Assembly (NCBI RefSeq): GCF_008641105.1 | Contig: NZ_VTTI01000006.1 | Coordinates: 290,581 to 354,580 of the forward strand | Reading direction: 5' to 3' | Source: Halopseudomonas salina | Lineage (GTDB): Bacteria > Pseudomonadota > Gammaproteobacteria > Pseudomonadales > Pseudomonadaceae | DNA length: 64,000 nt | Part shown: positions 1 through 8,673 of the stretch, piece by piece | Layout of the letters: the number at the start of each line of letters is the position of its first letter | Numbering within the stretch: position 1 is the first letter of the stretch | Program-made: the position numbers and the translations under genes | Notes under the pieces: model-generated | What the model saw: only the letters and a program-made list of their open reading frames with translations | Told to the model about the DNA's origin: nothing | Database searches by the model: none

Positions 1-480
1 TTGGCGGCGCGGCCGGTGTTGGCGGCCAGTCAGACGCTGAACGTGCCCTTCGGTCAGGCAGGCTGGGGCGATGCAGTAATGGACAAGATGATGTGGATGT
101 CCAGTCAGAATCTGCGCAGTGTTGAAATTCGCCTGGATCCGGCGGACCTCGGACCTCTTGAGATCCATATCCAGACGCGGGGGCAGGAGCATCAGGTTCA
201 GTTCGTGACACAGAATCCATCCGTGCGCGAAGCGCTCGAGGCGCAGATGTTCCGGCTGCGTGAGGCGTTCAGCCAGCAGGGTATGGACCTGGTCAATGTC
301 TCCGTCGGTGACTCGGCCGTTGACCAGCAGGCCCACCATAGCCAGGAGCAGGGGGCTGAGGGGCGCAATCGTGGCGTTGCCGGTGCCCAGACCCTGGAAG
401 CTGACGAGGCAGGCATGATGCTGGCCTCCGCCGCCGCAAGCCAGGCGGAGTCCAGCCGCCTCGTGGACTATTACGCCTGA
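1..480 (+). CDS. fliK: Flagellar hook-length control protein FliK, C-terminal part (5' truncated by window edge)
   Basis: The open frame runs in from the left edge, so only the last 159 or so residues are visible. They carry the FliK C-terminal hook-length domain: the segment SVEIRLDPADLGPLEIHI followed by a Q-rich strand and REALEAQMFRLREAF is typical of the part that touches FlhB and switches export from hook to filament substrates. The tail after it is low-complexity and Ala/Gln/Glu rich. The gene lies directly upstream of fliL, as in Pseudomonas, but a hairpin terminator and a separate promoter sit between them. The start codon and N-terminal half are outside the window. Confidence 0.9.
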   Translation: MAARPVLAASQTLNVPFGQAGWGDAVMDKMMWMSSQNLRSVEIRLDPADLGPLEIHIQTRGQEHQVQFVTQNPSVREALEAQMFRLREAFSQQGMDLVNVSVGDSAVDQQAHHSQEQGAEGRNRGVAGAQTLEADEAGMMLASAAASQAESSRLVDYYA

Positions 481-503
481 CGTCAATATTGGCGCAGTAC
501 TGC

Positions 504-530
504 AAACCGGGCCCAGGCCCGGTTTTGTTT
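504..530 (+). terminator. Rho-independent terminator after fliK
   Basis: Perfect 9-bp inverted repeat (504-512 with 517-525, arm AAACCGGGC) around a 4-base loop, running into a T-rich tract. It lies 24 bases after the fliK stop and upstream of the fliL promoter, so it should separate the two transcription units. Confidence 0.8.
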
Positions 531-617
531 CGTCTGGAATCCTGTAACCTGCAGGCAAAGACATTTGTCTCGCTTGGCTTTATCCTTGGCGCTCATATAC
601 TGCACTGATCCTGGAAG

Positions 618-636
618 TTGGCACATTCAGTGCAGC
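618..636 (+). promoter_or_regulatory. Sigma-54 (RpoN) type promoter for the fliL operon
   Basis: TTGGCAC at 618-624 is followed by TGCAG, giving GG at 620-621 and GC at 632-633 with exactly ten bases between, the -24/-12 geometry of RpoN promoters. Transcription would start near 645, about 60 bases before fliL. In Pseudomonas the fliL operon belongs to the FleQ/RpoN-dependent flagellar class, so the location fits. A direct repeat of CATTCAGTGCA (624-634 and 636-646) overlaps the -12 half. No FleQ site was identified. Confidence 0.65.
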
Positions 637-705
637 ATTCAGTGCAAAGTGCTACTCAACCACCTGTGAAAAGGCTTTTCACGGCATAAGTGACGGTATT
701 CTGGC

Positions 706-1221
706 ATGGCAAAGCAGGAAAAGGTTAAACCGGCGGCGGCTGAAGGTGAAGAAGCTCCGGTCAAAAGCAAGAAAAAACTGCTGATTCTGGTTGGCGCCGT
801 TTTTCTGGCGGTCTTGTTGTCGGCAGGGGGCGCGGCTTTCTTTCTGATGGGTGGCGAGGAAGAGCCGGAAGAGGTTGCGGCAGATACTGCGCCAGTTCAA
901 CAGACGGCCCTGTATCAGCCGATGGACCCCGCATTCGTCGTCAATTTTACCCATGAGGGCCGTCGACGTTATATGCAGGTCAATGTGGTGTTGATGGGTC
1001 GTGACCCCGAGTTGATGGCTGCGCTTGCCCAGCATATGCCGCTGATACGCAACGAGCTGGTCCTGCAATTCAGCAGTGAAGAGTTCACTTCGCTCTTTAC
1101 GCCCGAGGGCAAGGAAGCTCTGCGAGAAAGTGCGACCCTGGCGGTCAAGTCGACGCTCGAAAAAGAGTTGGGTAATCCGGTTATCGAAGCCCTGCTGTTC
1201 ACCAACATAGTCTTGCAATAG
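706..1221 (+). CDS. fliL: Flagellar basal body-associated protein FliL
   Basis: 171-residue single-pass inner membrane protein: a Lys-rich cytoplasmic N-terminus (to about residue 23), one transmembrane helix (about 24-50, LLILVGAVFLAVLLSAGG), then a periplasmic FliL domain with YQPMDPAFVVNF near residue 68, a typical opening of the fold. FliL surrounds the stator units and supports torque and proton flow. It is the first gene of an operon continuing through flhB, preceded by a sigma-54-type promoter. Length and order are normal for Pseudomonas. Confidence 0.93.
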   Translation: MAKQEKVKPAAAEGEEAPVKSKKKLLILVGAVFLAVLLSAGGAAFFLMGGEEEPEEVAADTAPVQQTALYQPMDPAFVVNFTHEGRRRYMQVNVVLMGRDPELMAALAQHMPLIRNELVLQFSSEEFTSLFTPEGKEALRESATLAVKSTLEKELGNPVIEALLFTNIVLQ

Positions 1222-1230
1222 GAATTACCG

Positions 1231-2202
1231 ATGGCCGTACAGGATCTGCTGTCACAGGACGAAATCGACGCGCTTTTGCACGGTGTCGACGATGGGGCAG
1301 TCGATACGGAGGTCGATTCCGAGCCCGGCTCGATCAAGAGTTACGATCTGACCAGTCAGGACCGTATCGTCCGTGGACGCATGCCGACCCTGGAGATGAT
1401 CAACGAGCGCTTCGCCCGCTATACCCGCATCAGCATGTTCAATCTGCTGCGTCGCTCCGCTGACGTTGCCGTGGGTGGCGTACAGGTGATGAAGTTCGGC
1501 GAATATATACATTCACTTTACGTACCGACCAGCCTCAACCTGGTCAAGATGAAGCCTCTGCGCGGCACCGCCCTGTTCATTTTGGATGCCAAGCTGGTCT
1601 TCAAGCTGGTCGACAATTTTTTTGGCGGCGATGGCCGGCATGCCAAGATCGAAGGCCGGGAATTTACCCCGACGGAATTGCGCGTGGTACGCATGGTTCT
1701 GGACCAGACTTTTCTGGATCTCAAGGAAGCCTGGCAGGCAGTCCAGGAGGTGAATTTCGAATATGTGAACTCGGAAGTCAATCCGGCCCTGGCCAATATC
1801 GTCAGCCCGAGCGAGGTGGTGGTCGTGTCGACTTTCCACGTGGAGCTCGATGGTGGCGGCGGCGATATGCATATCACCTTTCCCTATTCCATGATTGAAC
1901 CCCTGCGCGAAGTTCTCGACTCGGGTGTGCAGTCCGACGTGGACGATCACGACGAACGCTGGGTACGCGCACTGCGCGAGGAGATCACTGCGGCTCGCGT
2001 GCCGCTCAGTGCCACCGTGGTGCGACGCCAACTGAAACTCAAGGACCTACTGAGCATGCAGGCCGGAGATGTGATTCCGGTCGAACTGCCCGAGCATATG
2101 GTCCTGTGCGCCAACGGTGTTCCCACATTCAAGGCCAAGCTCGGTTCGGTCAAGGGCAACCTGGCGTTGCAGATACTGGGGCCGGTTACTCGGCCGCGTT
2201 GA
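1231..2202 (+). CDS. fliM: Flagellar motor switch protein FliM
   Basis: 323-residue C-ring protein. The N-terminal LLSQDEIDALLHG is the conserved peptide that binds phosphorylated CheY. The middle domain (about 45-230) carries the FliG-contacting region and the C-terminal SpoA domain (about 245-320) binds FliN. Starts 9 bases after fliL with an AGGA ribosome binding site. Together with FliN and FliG it sets rotation direction. Full length, no anomalies. Confidence 0.96.
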   Translation: MAVQDLLSQDEIDALLHGVDDGAVDTEVDSEPGSIKSYDLTSQDRIVRGRMPTLEMINERFARYTRISMFNLLRRSADVAVGGVQVMKFGEYIHSLYVPTSLNLVKMKPLRGTALFILDAKLVFKLVDNFFGGDGRHAKIEGREFTPTELRVVRMVLDQTFLDLKEAWQAVQEVNFEYVNSEVNPALANIVSPSEVVVVSTFHVELDGGGGDMHITFPYSMIEPLREVLDSGVQSDVDDHDERWVRALREEITAARVPLSATVVRRQLKLKDLLSMQAGDVIPVELPEHMVLCANGVPTFKAKLGSVKGNLALQILGPVTRPR

Positions 2203-2271
2203 ACGCGAGCGCCAGACGTATTACAGAACTCGATAAAATCACGCCAATAATCAGCATTGAGGAATAACAAG

Positions 2272-2742
2272 ATGGCCGATGACAAAACGTCCGGCGACGT
2301 AACCCCCGAAGAGCAGGCTCTGGCGGATGAATGGGCTGCGGCACTGGATGAGTCGGGCGACGCCAGTCAGGACGATATCGACGCCATGCTAGCGGAGAAC
2401 GAGAAATCGCCGCGCATGCCGATGGAGGAGTTCAACGCGCCGACGATTCAGCCCGGTGATAACTTCGAGACGGGAGGCGATACGCCCAATCTGGATGTCA
2501 TCCTGGATATTCCGGTGACCATTTCAATGGAAGTGGGAAACACCGACATTACCATCCGCAACCTGTTGCAGCTCAACCAGGGGTCCGTGGTGGAGCTGGA
2601 TCGACTCGCTGGAGAGCCGCTGGATGTGAAAGTCAACGGTACTCTCATCGCCCACGGCGAAGTAGTAGTGGTGAACGAGAAATTCGGTATTCGTCTGACC
2701 GATGTGATCAGCCCTTCTGAACGAATCAAGAAGCTTCGCTGA
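2272..2742 (+). CDS. fliN: Flagellar motor switch protein FliN
   Basis: 156 residues from the ATG at 2272, which has GAGGA eight bases upstream; an in-frame TTG 15 bases earlier lies before this site and is unlikely. The N-terminal half is acidic and extended (DDIDAMLAENE), as in Pseudomonas FliN, and the C-terminal SpoA domain (about 75-155) ends in the typical GIRLTDVISPSERIKKL. FliN forms the lower C-ring with FliM and docks the export ATPase complex. Its stop codon overlaps the fliO start (TGATG), indicating coupled translation. Confidence 0.95.
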   Translation: MADDKTSGDVTPEEQALADEWAAALDESGDASQDDIDAMLAENEKSPRMPMEEFNAPTIQPGDNFETGGDTPNLDVILDIPVTISMEVGNTDITIRNLLQLNQGSVVELDRLAGEPLDVKVNGTLIAHGEVVVVNEKFGIRLTDVISPSERIKKLR

Positions 2743-3170
2743 TGCCGGCCGCACGCATATCTGGGGTATGTACTCTGGTGCTGCTGTTTTCGCCTGCGGT
2801 TCTTGCACAGCAGGCGGCAGAGGGCGGTCAGATCAATGTCCTGGCGCAACTCGGCCAGCTGGCCTTGGGGCTGGTGCTGGTAGTTGGGCTGATATTTCTG
2901 ATTGGTTACCTGATGCGCCGCGTGGGTCCCCTCGCGCCCCACGGCAGACAACAGATCAAGCTGGTCAGTAGCCTCGCGCTAGGACCGCGTGATCGATTGA
3001 TCCTGATTGACGTTGCCGGCAAGCAACTGCTTTTGGGCGCTTCTCCAGGGCGGATAACGACTCTGCATACATTTGAAGAGCCTGTGGCAGAGGTGCCGGA
3101 TGGGCCGGGGATGAACAGCGACTTCGCCAAAACCCTGCGCACGCTGCTCAAGCGGGAGCCACAGCCATGA
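2742..3170 (+). CDS. fliO: Flagellar export apparatus protein FliO
   Basis: 142 residues. A cleavable-looking N-terminal segment ending near VLAQQ is followed by a transmembrane helix at about 44-65 ([19 protein letters not shown]) and a cytoplasmic FliO domain with [20 protein letters not shown]. FliO is a poorly conserved scaffold that assists assembly of the FliP ring. Overlaps fliN at its start and fliP at its end by four bases (ATGA). Confidence 0.9.
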   Translation: MPAARISGVCTLVLLFSPAVLAQQAAEGGQINVLAQLGQLALGLVLVVGLIFLIGYLMRRVGPLAPHGRQQIKLVSSLALGPRDRLILIDVAGKQLLLGASPGRITTLHTFEEPVAEVPDGPGMNSDFAKTLRTLLKREPQP

Positions 3171-3919
3171 TCCGCTGGATGCTGCTGCTTATGATATTTC
3201 TGGCGCCCAATGTGTTTGCCCAGGGCGCGGGTGATCTGCTGAGCATGGATGCGATCACGCTGAGCACCGATGAGGAGGGTGGCCAGACCTATTCGGTCAG
3301 TCTGCAGATTCTGCTGCTGATGTCGGCGCTGACCTTCATCCCGGCGTTCGTCATGATGATGACCAGCTTTACCCGGATCATCATTGTCTTTGCCATTCTG
3401 CGTCAGGCCCTGGGTTTGCAGCAGACGCCGTCCAGTCAGATCATGATTGGTCTGGCCATATTTCTGTCGATCTTCATCATGGCACCGGTGTTCGAGCGGA
3501 TGAACGAGACCGCACTGCAGCCGTATCTCAATGAAGAGCTTTCTCCGCAGCAGGCTCTCGAGCGAGCCAGTATCCCTCTGCGGGGTTTCATGCTGGCTCA
3601 GACACGCGAAACGGATCTGGAGCTTTTCGTGCGCCTGGCCCGCCGGGATGACATCACCAGCCCTCAGGAAGTACCTTTTCATATTCTGGTGCCGGCCTTT
3701 GTTACCTCGGAGTTGAAAACGGCATTCCAGATAGGTTTCATGATCTTCATTCCGTTTCTGGTGATCGACCTGGTGGTGGCCAGTGTATTGATGGCCATGG
3801 GTATGATGATGCTGTCGCCGCTGATCATTTCCCTGCCTTTCAAGATCATGCTGTTCGTGCTGGTTGATGGTTGGGCCTTGATCATAGGTACCCTGGCCGC
3901 CAGCTTTGCCGTGACATAG
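3167..3919 (+). CDS. fliP: Flagellar export gate protein FliP
   Basis: 250 residues with an N-terminal signal peptide (to about residue 19, NVFAQG) and four transmembrane segments, the FliP pattern. The stretch [19 protein letters not shown] and the C-terminal [20 protein letters not shown] are strongly conserved in FliP and in type III secretion homologues. Five FliP subunits form the core of the flagellar export gate with FliQ and FliR. Located between fliO and fliQ in the standard order. Confidence 0.96.
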   Translation: MIRWMLLLMIFLAPNVFAQGAGDLLSMDAITLSTDEEGGQTYSVSLQILLLMSALTFIPAFVMMMTSFTRIIIVFAILRQALGLQQTPSSQIMIGLAIFLSIFIMAPVFERMNETALQPYLNEELSPQQALERASIPLRGFMLAQTRETDLELFVRLARRDDITSPQEVPFHILVPAFVTSELKTAFQIGFMIFIPFLVIDLVVASVLMAMGMMMLSPLIISLPFKIMLFVLVDGWALIIGTLAASFAVT

Positions 3920-3929
3920 GAGCCGGACA

Positions 3930-4199
3930 ATGACACCCGAAGTTGCTGTGGAGCTGTTTCGTCAGGCACTCTGGCTGACCACTGTGCTGGTGGCCATTAT
4001 TGTGGTGCCAAGCCTGCTTGTGGGTCTGGTGGTTGCGATGTTCCAGGCCGCGACCCAGATCAACGAGCAGACACTGAGCTTTCTGCCCCGTTTGCTGCTG
4101 ACCTTTCTCACCCTGATTGTGCTCGGGCCCTGGATCGTGACGCAGTTGATCGAGTACACCGACAGCCTGTATCGCAGCATACCAGGCCTGATCGGCTGA
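3930..4199 (+). CDS. fliQ: Flagellar export gate protein FliQ
   Basis: 89 residues, two transmembrane helices (about 16-38 and 52-72) with the conserved QAATQINEQTLSFLP loop. FliQ packs on the outside of the FliP/FliR gate. Starts 10 bases after fliP and overlaps the fliR start by one base (TGATG). Length is exactly typical. Confidence 0.96.
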   Translation: MTPEVAVELFRQALWLTTVLVAIIVVPSLLVGLVVAMFQAATQINEQTLSFLPRLLLTFLTLIVLGPWIVTQLIEYTDSLYRSIPGLIG

Positions 4200-4975
4200 T
4201 GATCGAGCTCTCCGGTGGGGATATCAGCCGTTGGGTATCCAGCTACATGTGGGTGTTTTTTCGTATTGCCAGTGTGATGATGACCATGCCGGTGATCGGG
4301 ACGCAACTGGTGCCGGCGCGCATTCGTCTGTTTCTCGCCGTGGCAGTGACCTTTCTTGTCGCTCCGCATATTCCGACCCCGCCGTCCCTGGATCCATTGA
4401 GTCTGAACACCTGGGCGATTATTGCCGAACAGATACTCATTGGGGCCACCATGGGCTTCGTTCTGCAGTTGCTGTTCCAGGTCCATGTGCTTGCTGGTCA
4501 GATCGTTGCCATGCAGATGGGTCTGGGCTTTGCCTCGATGAACGATCCGACCATGGGGATTTCGGTCGCGGTGGTTGCCCAGGTATTTACCATGCTGACT
4601 ACCTTGCTGTTTCTGGCTGTCAATGGTCACCTGGTAGTGATCGAGGTCCTGGTCGAGAGCTTCACCACCTTACCCCTGGGTGAGTTCTTTCTGGTCTCGG
4701 ATTTCCAGGCAGTTGTGCTGCGTTTTTCCTGGGTCATGGCAGCAGCATTGCTGATTGGCCTGCCGGCTATTACCGCGCTGTTGATCGTCAATCTGTCCTT
4801 TGGCGTGATGATGAGGGCCGCGCCGCAATTGAACATTTTCTCGATCGGTTTTCCGCTCACCTTGGTCTTCGGGATATTCATACTCTGGGTTCTGATAGGC
4901 AGCGTGGGAGAGCATTACCAGATCGTGGTCTCCGACACACTGATCTGGTTGCGTGAGCTGGTGAGGGCTAGCTGA
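4199..4975 (+). CDS. fliR: Flagellar export gate protein FliR
   Basis: 258 residues, multi-pass membrane protein. The segment QIVAMQMGLGFASMNDPTMG is the characteristic FliR motif near residue 100, and the C-terminal part has the SFGVMMRAAPQLNIFSIGFPLTL signature. FliR completes the FliP5-FliQ4-FliR1 gate and contacts FlhB. Translationally coupled by overlap at both ends. Confidence 0.96.
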   Translation: MIELSGGDISRWVSSYMWVFFRIASVMMTMPVIGTQLVPARIRLFLAVAVTFLVAPHIPTPPSLDPLSLNTWAIIAEQILIGATMGFVLQLLFQVHVLAGQIVAMQMGLGFASMNDPTMGISVAVVAQVFTMLTTLLFLAVNGHLVVIEVLVESFTTLPLGEFFLVSDFQAVVLRFSWVMAAALLIGLPAITALLIVNLSFGVMMRAAPQLNIFSIGFPLTLVFGIFILWVLIGSVGEHYQIVVSDTLIWLRELVRAS

Positions 4976-6114
4976 TGTCGCAAGAATCGGATAGCGGTCA
5001 GGAAAAAACCGAAGACCCCACGGAGAAACGCCTCAAGGAGTCCCGTGACAAGGGCCAGATTGCCCGCTCCAAGGAGCTCAATACCCTCGCGGTAGTCATG
5101 TGCTCGGCGGTGGGTCTGATCATGTTTGGTCCCGCCATGTTCCGCCTGCTGATTGATCTGATGACCTATAACTTTTCCCTGGAGCGCGATGCACTCTTTG
5201 CTACTGACAGCATGGGCTTACATCTGCTCGAGTCGGTAAACATGGGGCTGATGATACTTGCGCCGCTGTTCTTCATTCTGTTTGTCGCATCTATCGTGGG
5301 ACCGATCATGCTGGGCGGCTGGTTGTTCAGTGGCAAATCCCTGGCGCCCAAATTCAGCAGGATGAATCCGCTGGCGGGTCTCAAGCGGATGTTCTCACTG
5401 AAGGCTTTGGTAGAGCTGCTCAAGGCCCTTGCGAAGTTTCTGGTAGTGCTAGCGATGGCGCTGCTGGTGCTTGCCTTTTTTCAGAACGACATGCTCGAAC
5501 TCGACAGTGAGCCTCTGCCCGATGCGATTGGTCACAGCCTGTGGATTCTGGGTACGGCATTGTTTTTTCTGGCGTGCTCTCTGATTCTGATTGCGGTGGT
5601 GGATATTCCGTTTCAACTCTGGGACAACAAGCAGAAGTTGAAAATGACCAAGCAGGAAGTGCGCGACGAATTCAAGGACTCCGAAGGCAAGCCAGAGGTG
5701 AAGGGGCGTATTCGCCAACTGCAGCGCGAGATGGCTGAGCGGCGGATGATGGGCGAGGTACCCCAGGCAGATGTGGTCATAACCAACCCGACCCACTTTG
5801 CCGTAGCTTTGAAATATGATCCGCTGAATGCGGGCGCGCCTGTTCTGGTAGCCAAGGGGGCCGACTTCGTGGCCCAGCGTATTCGCGAGGTGGCAACCGA
5901 GCACAATGTCGTGGTGCTCGAGTCCCCGCCGCTGGCGCGGGCGGTGTTTTACAGCACGGAGCTGGATCAGCAGATTCCCGCCGGGCTTTATCTCGCGGTG
6001 GCGCAGGTCCTGGCTTATGTATTCCAGCTGCGCCAATATCGGGCGGGTCAAGGCAAACGGCCAGGGCCAATGCCCAATCCGGACATCCCCGAAGACCTGC
6101 GAAAGGATGAATAA
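4975..6114 (+). CDS. flhB: Flagellar export switch protein FlhB
   Basis: 379 residues. N-terminal basic stretch (EKTEDPTEKRLKESRDKGQIARSKE) then four transmembrane helices and a cytoplasmic autoprotease domain with the NPTH self-cleavage motif at residues 271-274 (TNPTHFAVALKYD). Cleavage between Asn and Pro is part of the hook-to-filament specificity switch driven by FliK, whose gene is at the other end of this block. It is the last gene of the fliL operon visible here; flhA does not follow directly, unlike some Pseudomonas maps. Confidence 0.96.
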   Translation: MSQESDSGQEKTEDPTEKRLKESRDKGQIARSKELNTLAVVMCSAVGLIMFGPAMFRLLIDLMTYNFSLERDALFATDSMGLHLLESVNMGLMILAPLFFILFVASIVGPIMLGGWLFSGKSLAPKFSRMNPLAGLKRMFSLKALVELLKALAKFLVVLAMALLVLAFFQNDMLELDSEPLPDAIGHSLWILGTALFFLACSLILIAVVDIPFQLWDNKQKLKMTKQEVRDEFKDSEGKPEVKGRIRQLQREMAERRMMGEVPQADVVITNPTHFAVALKYDPLNAGAPVLVAKGADFVAQRIREVATEHNVVVLESPPLARAVFYSTELDQQIPAGLYLAVAQVLAYVFQLRQYRAGQGKRPGPMPNPDIPEDLRKDE

Positions 6115-6191
6115 GCCGTTGCTGCCAAGGGAAGCTGCAGCGTATACATACCGCTCACAGTGGCGCGCTATTCAAAACAGGAGTTAAGGCA

Positions 6192-6905
6192 ATGACAGGC
6201 AGATCCGGCGCAATATGGCAGATGCTGGCAGGCGCGTTTATCGCACTGGCGTTGGCATTCATGGCGGTCAATATCAAGAGTGGCATGCTGCAGTTCCGTG
6301 ATGCTGACCGCGTGGTGAGTGTAAAAGGGTTGGCCGAACGCACTGTAAAGGCCGATCTGGCGCTGTGGCCGATCAATTTCTCCGTGCTTGGTAATGGCCT
6401 GGACCAACTCCAGAACGACATCGAGGCGCAGCAGAGCCTGATCAGGTCATTCCTGCTGCTCAAGGGGTTTGCTGAGGATGATATCCAGTTATCCATGCCC
6501 AAGATCACCGACCAGCACGCTAATGTTTATGGCTCTGCGCTGCCGGCGGAGCGTTACAGAGCAGACGCGACAGTGCTGGTCCGCACTGAAGATGTGGAGC
6601 GGGTCAAGTCGGGTATGCAGTCGGTTGGCGAACTGGTGAAATCGGGTGTTGCCCTGACCCAGAGCTACGAGTTTCAGCCCAGTTTCGTATTTACCAAGCT
6701 GGAGTCGATAAAGCCGGAAATGATTGCCGATGCCACGCGCGATGCGCGCGCCGCGGCAGATCAGTTTGCACGTGATGCCGAGGCCAGCGTAGGAAGCATC
6801 CGGCGTGCATCCCAGGGCTACTTCTCGATCGAGGACGTAGATCCTTTCACGCCCGAGACCAAGCGGGTGCGAGTGGTAACCAGTGTTGATTACATACTGC
6901 GCTAA
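6192..6905 (+). CDS. SIMPL domain-containing (DUF541) membrane-anchored protein
   Basis: 237 residues with an N-terminal uncleaved signal or anchor (about 9-30, MLAGAFIALALAFMAVNI) and a SIMPL/DUF541 domain: the opening VVSVKGLAERTVKADLALWPINF and the later DATRDARAAADQFARDAEA are recognisable family signatures. Homologues lie in the periplasm or outer membrane; their biochemical role is not settled. AGGAG precedes the ATG by 8 bases. It follows flhB after 77 bases without a terminator, so partial co-transcription is possible, but nothing ties it functionally to flagella. Confidence 0.85.
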   Translation: MTGRSGAIWQMLAGAFIALALAFMAVNIKSGMLQFRDADRVVSVKGLAERTVKADLALWPINFSVLGNGLDQLQNDIEAQQSLIRSFLLLKGFAEDDIQLSMPKITDQHANVYGSALPAERYRADATVLVRTEDVERVKSGMQSVGELVKSGVALTQSYEFQPSFVFTKLESIKPEMIADATRDARAAADQFARDAEASVGSIRRASQGYFSIEDVDPFTPETKRVRVVTSVDYILR

Positions 6906-7289
6906 TCACTCCAGGCGCTGAATAACGAAGGGGATGAAGTTTTCCCCTTCCACTTCCTGCTCTTCACCCAACTCACACCACACGCGTTCAACCATCACCG
7001 GCTCGGGGAGGCTGACGTGAAAGGGTGGCATTTGCCCATTCACTTCCTCCAGAAAGGCCTGTTGGGCTTCGGGACTCAGACGGCTCAACAGCTCCAGAAG
7101 AATTTCCTGATCGAAGTCCAGGGACAGCGCATGGGCTTCACCCTCCTCTCCCCAGGGCACATCGAATAGCGTTGTGCAGAGCTCATGGCTGACAAAGTCG
7201 ATTTCACTGAACCGGATCTGCAGAAATTCCACAGGTTGATTGGAGGCCAGTGCTTGCAATTGGTACGTCAAACCGAGATCGGGATTCAT
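6906..7289 (-). CDS. Hypothetical acidic protein, 127 aa
   Basis: Not recognised. A soluble, strongly acidic protein without a signal peptide or membrane segment: it opens MNPDLGLTYQLQAL and has an amphipathic helix EILLELLSRLSPEAQQAFLEEV in the middle. It converges on the SIMPL gene with the two stop codons directly adjacent. Codon use resembles its neighbours, supporting a real gene. No clear ribosome binding site. Confidence 0.6.
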   Translation of the reverse strand: MNPDLGLTYQLQALASNQPVEFLQIRFSEIDFVSHELCTTLFDVPWGEEGEAHALSLDFDQEILLELLSRLSPEAQQAFLEEVNGQMPPFHVSLPEPVMVERVWCELGEEQEVEGENFIPFVIQRLE

Positions 7290-7405
7290 GTGAGGCCGTG
7301 GCAGTTGTGTTTGTATTTATCGGCATTCTAGCAGTTGGAGGTCTCGGCGCAGAGAGACCTGCTGTTTTATTTGCCTGAACGCCTTCTATCTGCCTGAGGA
7401 ATAAT

Positions 7406-7420
7406 GTTATGTTATATCAA
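7406..7420 (+). promoter_or_regulatory. Possible Zur operator upstream of the CobW-type gene
   Basis: The AT-rich region 7401-7440 contains TGTTATGTTATATCA (7405-7419), which matches the Zur-box core TGTTATAATATAACA at 12 of 15 positions by eye. CobW-type GTPases of the ZigA/YeiR group are often Zur-repressed, so the placement 36 bases before the start is sensible. The motif is AT-rich and could arise by chance in this AT-rich patch. Confidence 0.4.
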
Positions 7421-7455
7421 TATTAAACAATGTTGTCATAGTCGGAGTATGTCTG

Positions 7456-8673
7456 ATGCAGCACAGTGATTCGTTATTGCCTGTCAGCGTATTGTCAGGA
7501 TTTCTTGGGGCAGGCAAGAGCACGCTACTCAACCAGATTCTGCGTAATCGGGAGAACTTGCGGGTGGCCGTTATCGTCAATGATATGAGCGAGATCAATA
7601 TCGACGGGAGTGAGGTCCAGCGTGATGTGACGCTCAACCGTGCCGAGGAAAAACTGATCGAGATGAGCAACGGCTGCATCTGTTGCACCCTGCGCGAGGA
7701 CCTGCTGGAGGAAGTCGCCAGGCTCGCTGGCGAGGGACGCTTCGATTATCTGCTGATCGAATCCACGGGTATCTCCGAGCCGCTGCCGGTAGCTGAGACC
7801 TTCACCTTCCGGGACGAGCAGGGGCGCAGTCTCTCCGACCTGGCGCGGCTGGACACCATGATAACCGTGGTCGATGGGGTCAACTTTCTCAACGATTTCC
7901 AGGCTGCCGAGACTCTGGCCAGTCGCGGCGAGACGTTGGGTGAAGAGGATGAGCGCTCGATCACCGATCTGTTGATCGAGCAGGTGGAGTTTGCCGATGT
8001 CATCCTGCTCAGCAAGGTCGACCTGATATCCCTTACTGCCCGTGAGGAGCTGCAGGCCATTTTGCGTGGACTGAACAGCGAGGCCGAGATAATTCCGATG
8101 GTCATGGGCCAGGTGCCGTTGGACAAGGTACTCAATACCGGGCGCTTCAGCTTCGAGCGAGCGGCCATGGCCCCGGGCTGGCTCAAGGAAATGCGTGGCG
8201 AGCATGTTCCCGAAACCGAGGAATACGGCATCGCCTCCGGCACCTACCAGGCGCGCAAGCCATTTCACCCCGAACGCTTCCATGCCTTCCTCGCTCGCAC
8301 CTGGGAAAACGGCAGGCTGCTGCGTTCCAAGGGCTATTTCTGGCTGGCCAGTCGGCCGTCCGAAGCCGGTAGCTGGTCCCAAGCGGGTGGTTTGATGCGC
8401 TACAGCTATGCGGGCCGCTGGTGGCGTTCGGTTCCCCGGGCGCACTGGCCAACGCAGGAGCAGGAGGTCGAGACAATCATGGCCAACTGGGATGCCGAGG
8501 TGGGTGATTGCCGCCAGGAACTGGTGTTCATCGGCCAGCACATCGACTTCGCTCGCTTGCGCCAGGACCTCGATGCCTGCTTGCTGACTGAGGAGGAAAT
8601 GGCCATGGGGCAGGGTGCCTGGACGGCATTGACCGACCCCTTCGGTCCCTGGTCCGAAGAGCAGGCCGCCTGA
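7456..8673 (+). CDS. CobW/COG0523-family metallochaperone GTPase (ZigA-like)
   Basis: 405 residues. P-loop [13 protein letters not shown] near residue 15, the COG0523 metal site CICC within [13 protein letters not shown] (about residues 73-85), switch region ESTGISEP, and a guanine-specificity loop SKVDLI; a C-terminal CobW domain follows. COG0523 GTPases deliver metals, and the subgroup found next to DUF1826 genes and Zur boxes is associated with zinc starvation. The neighbouring DUF1826 gene overlaps its stop. The metal assignment is inference from context. Confidence 0.85.
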   Translation: MQHSDSLLPVSVLSGFLGAGKSTLLNQILRNRENLRVAVIVNDMSEINIDGSEVQRDVTLNRAEEKLIEMSNGCICCTLREDLLEEVARLAGEGRFDYLLIESTGISEPLPVAETFTFRDEQGRSLSDLARLDTMITVVDGVNFLNDFQAAETLASRGETLGEEDERSITDLLIEQVEFADVILLSKVDLISLTAREELQAILRGLNSEAEIIPMVMGQVPLDKVLNTGRFSFERAAMAPGWLKEMRGEHVPETEEYGIASGTYQARKPFHPERFHAFLARTWENGRLLRSKGYFWLASRPSEAGSWSQAGGLMRYSYAGRWWRSVPRAHWPTQEQEVETIMANWDAEVGDCRQELVFIGQHIDFARLRQDLDACLLTEEEMAMGQGAWTALTDPFGPWSEEQAA

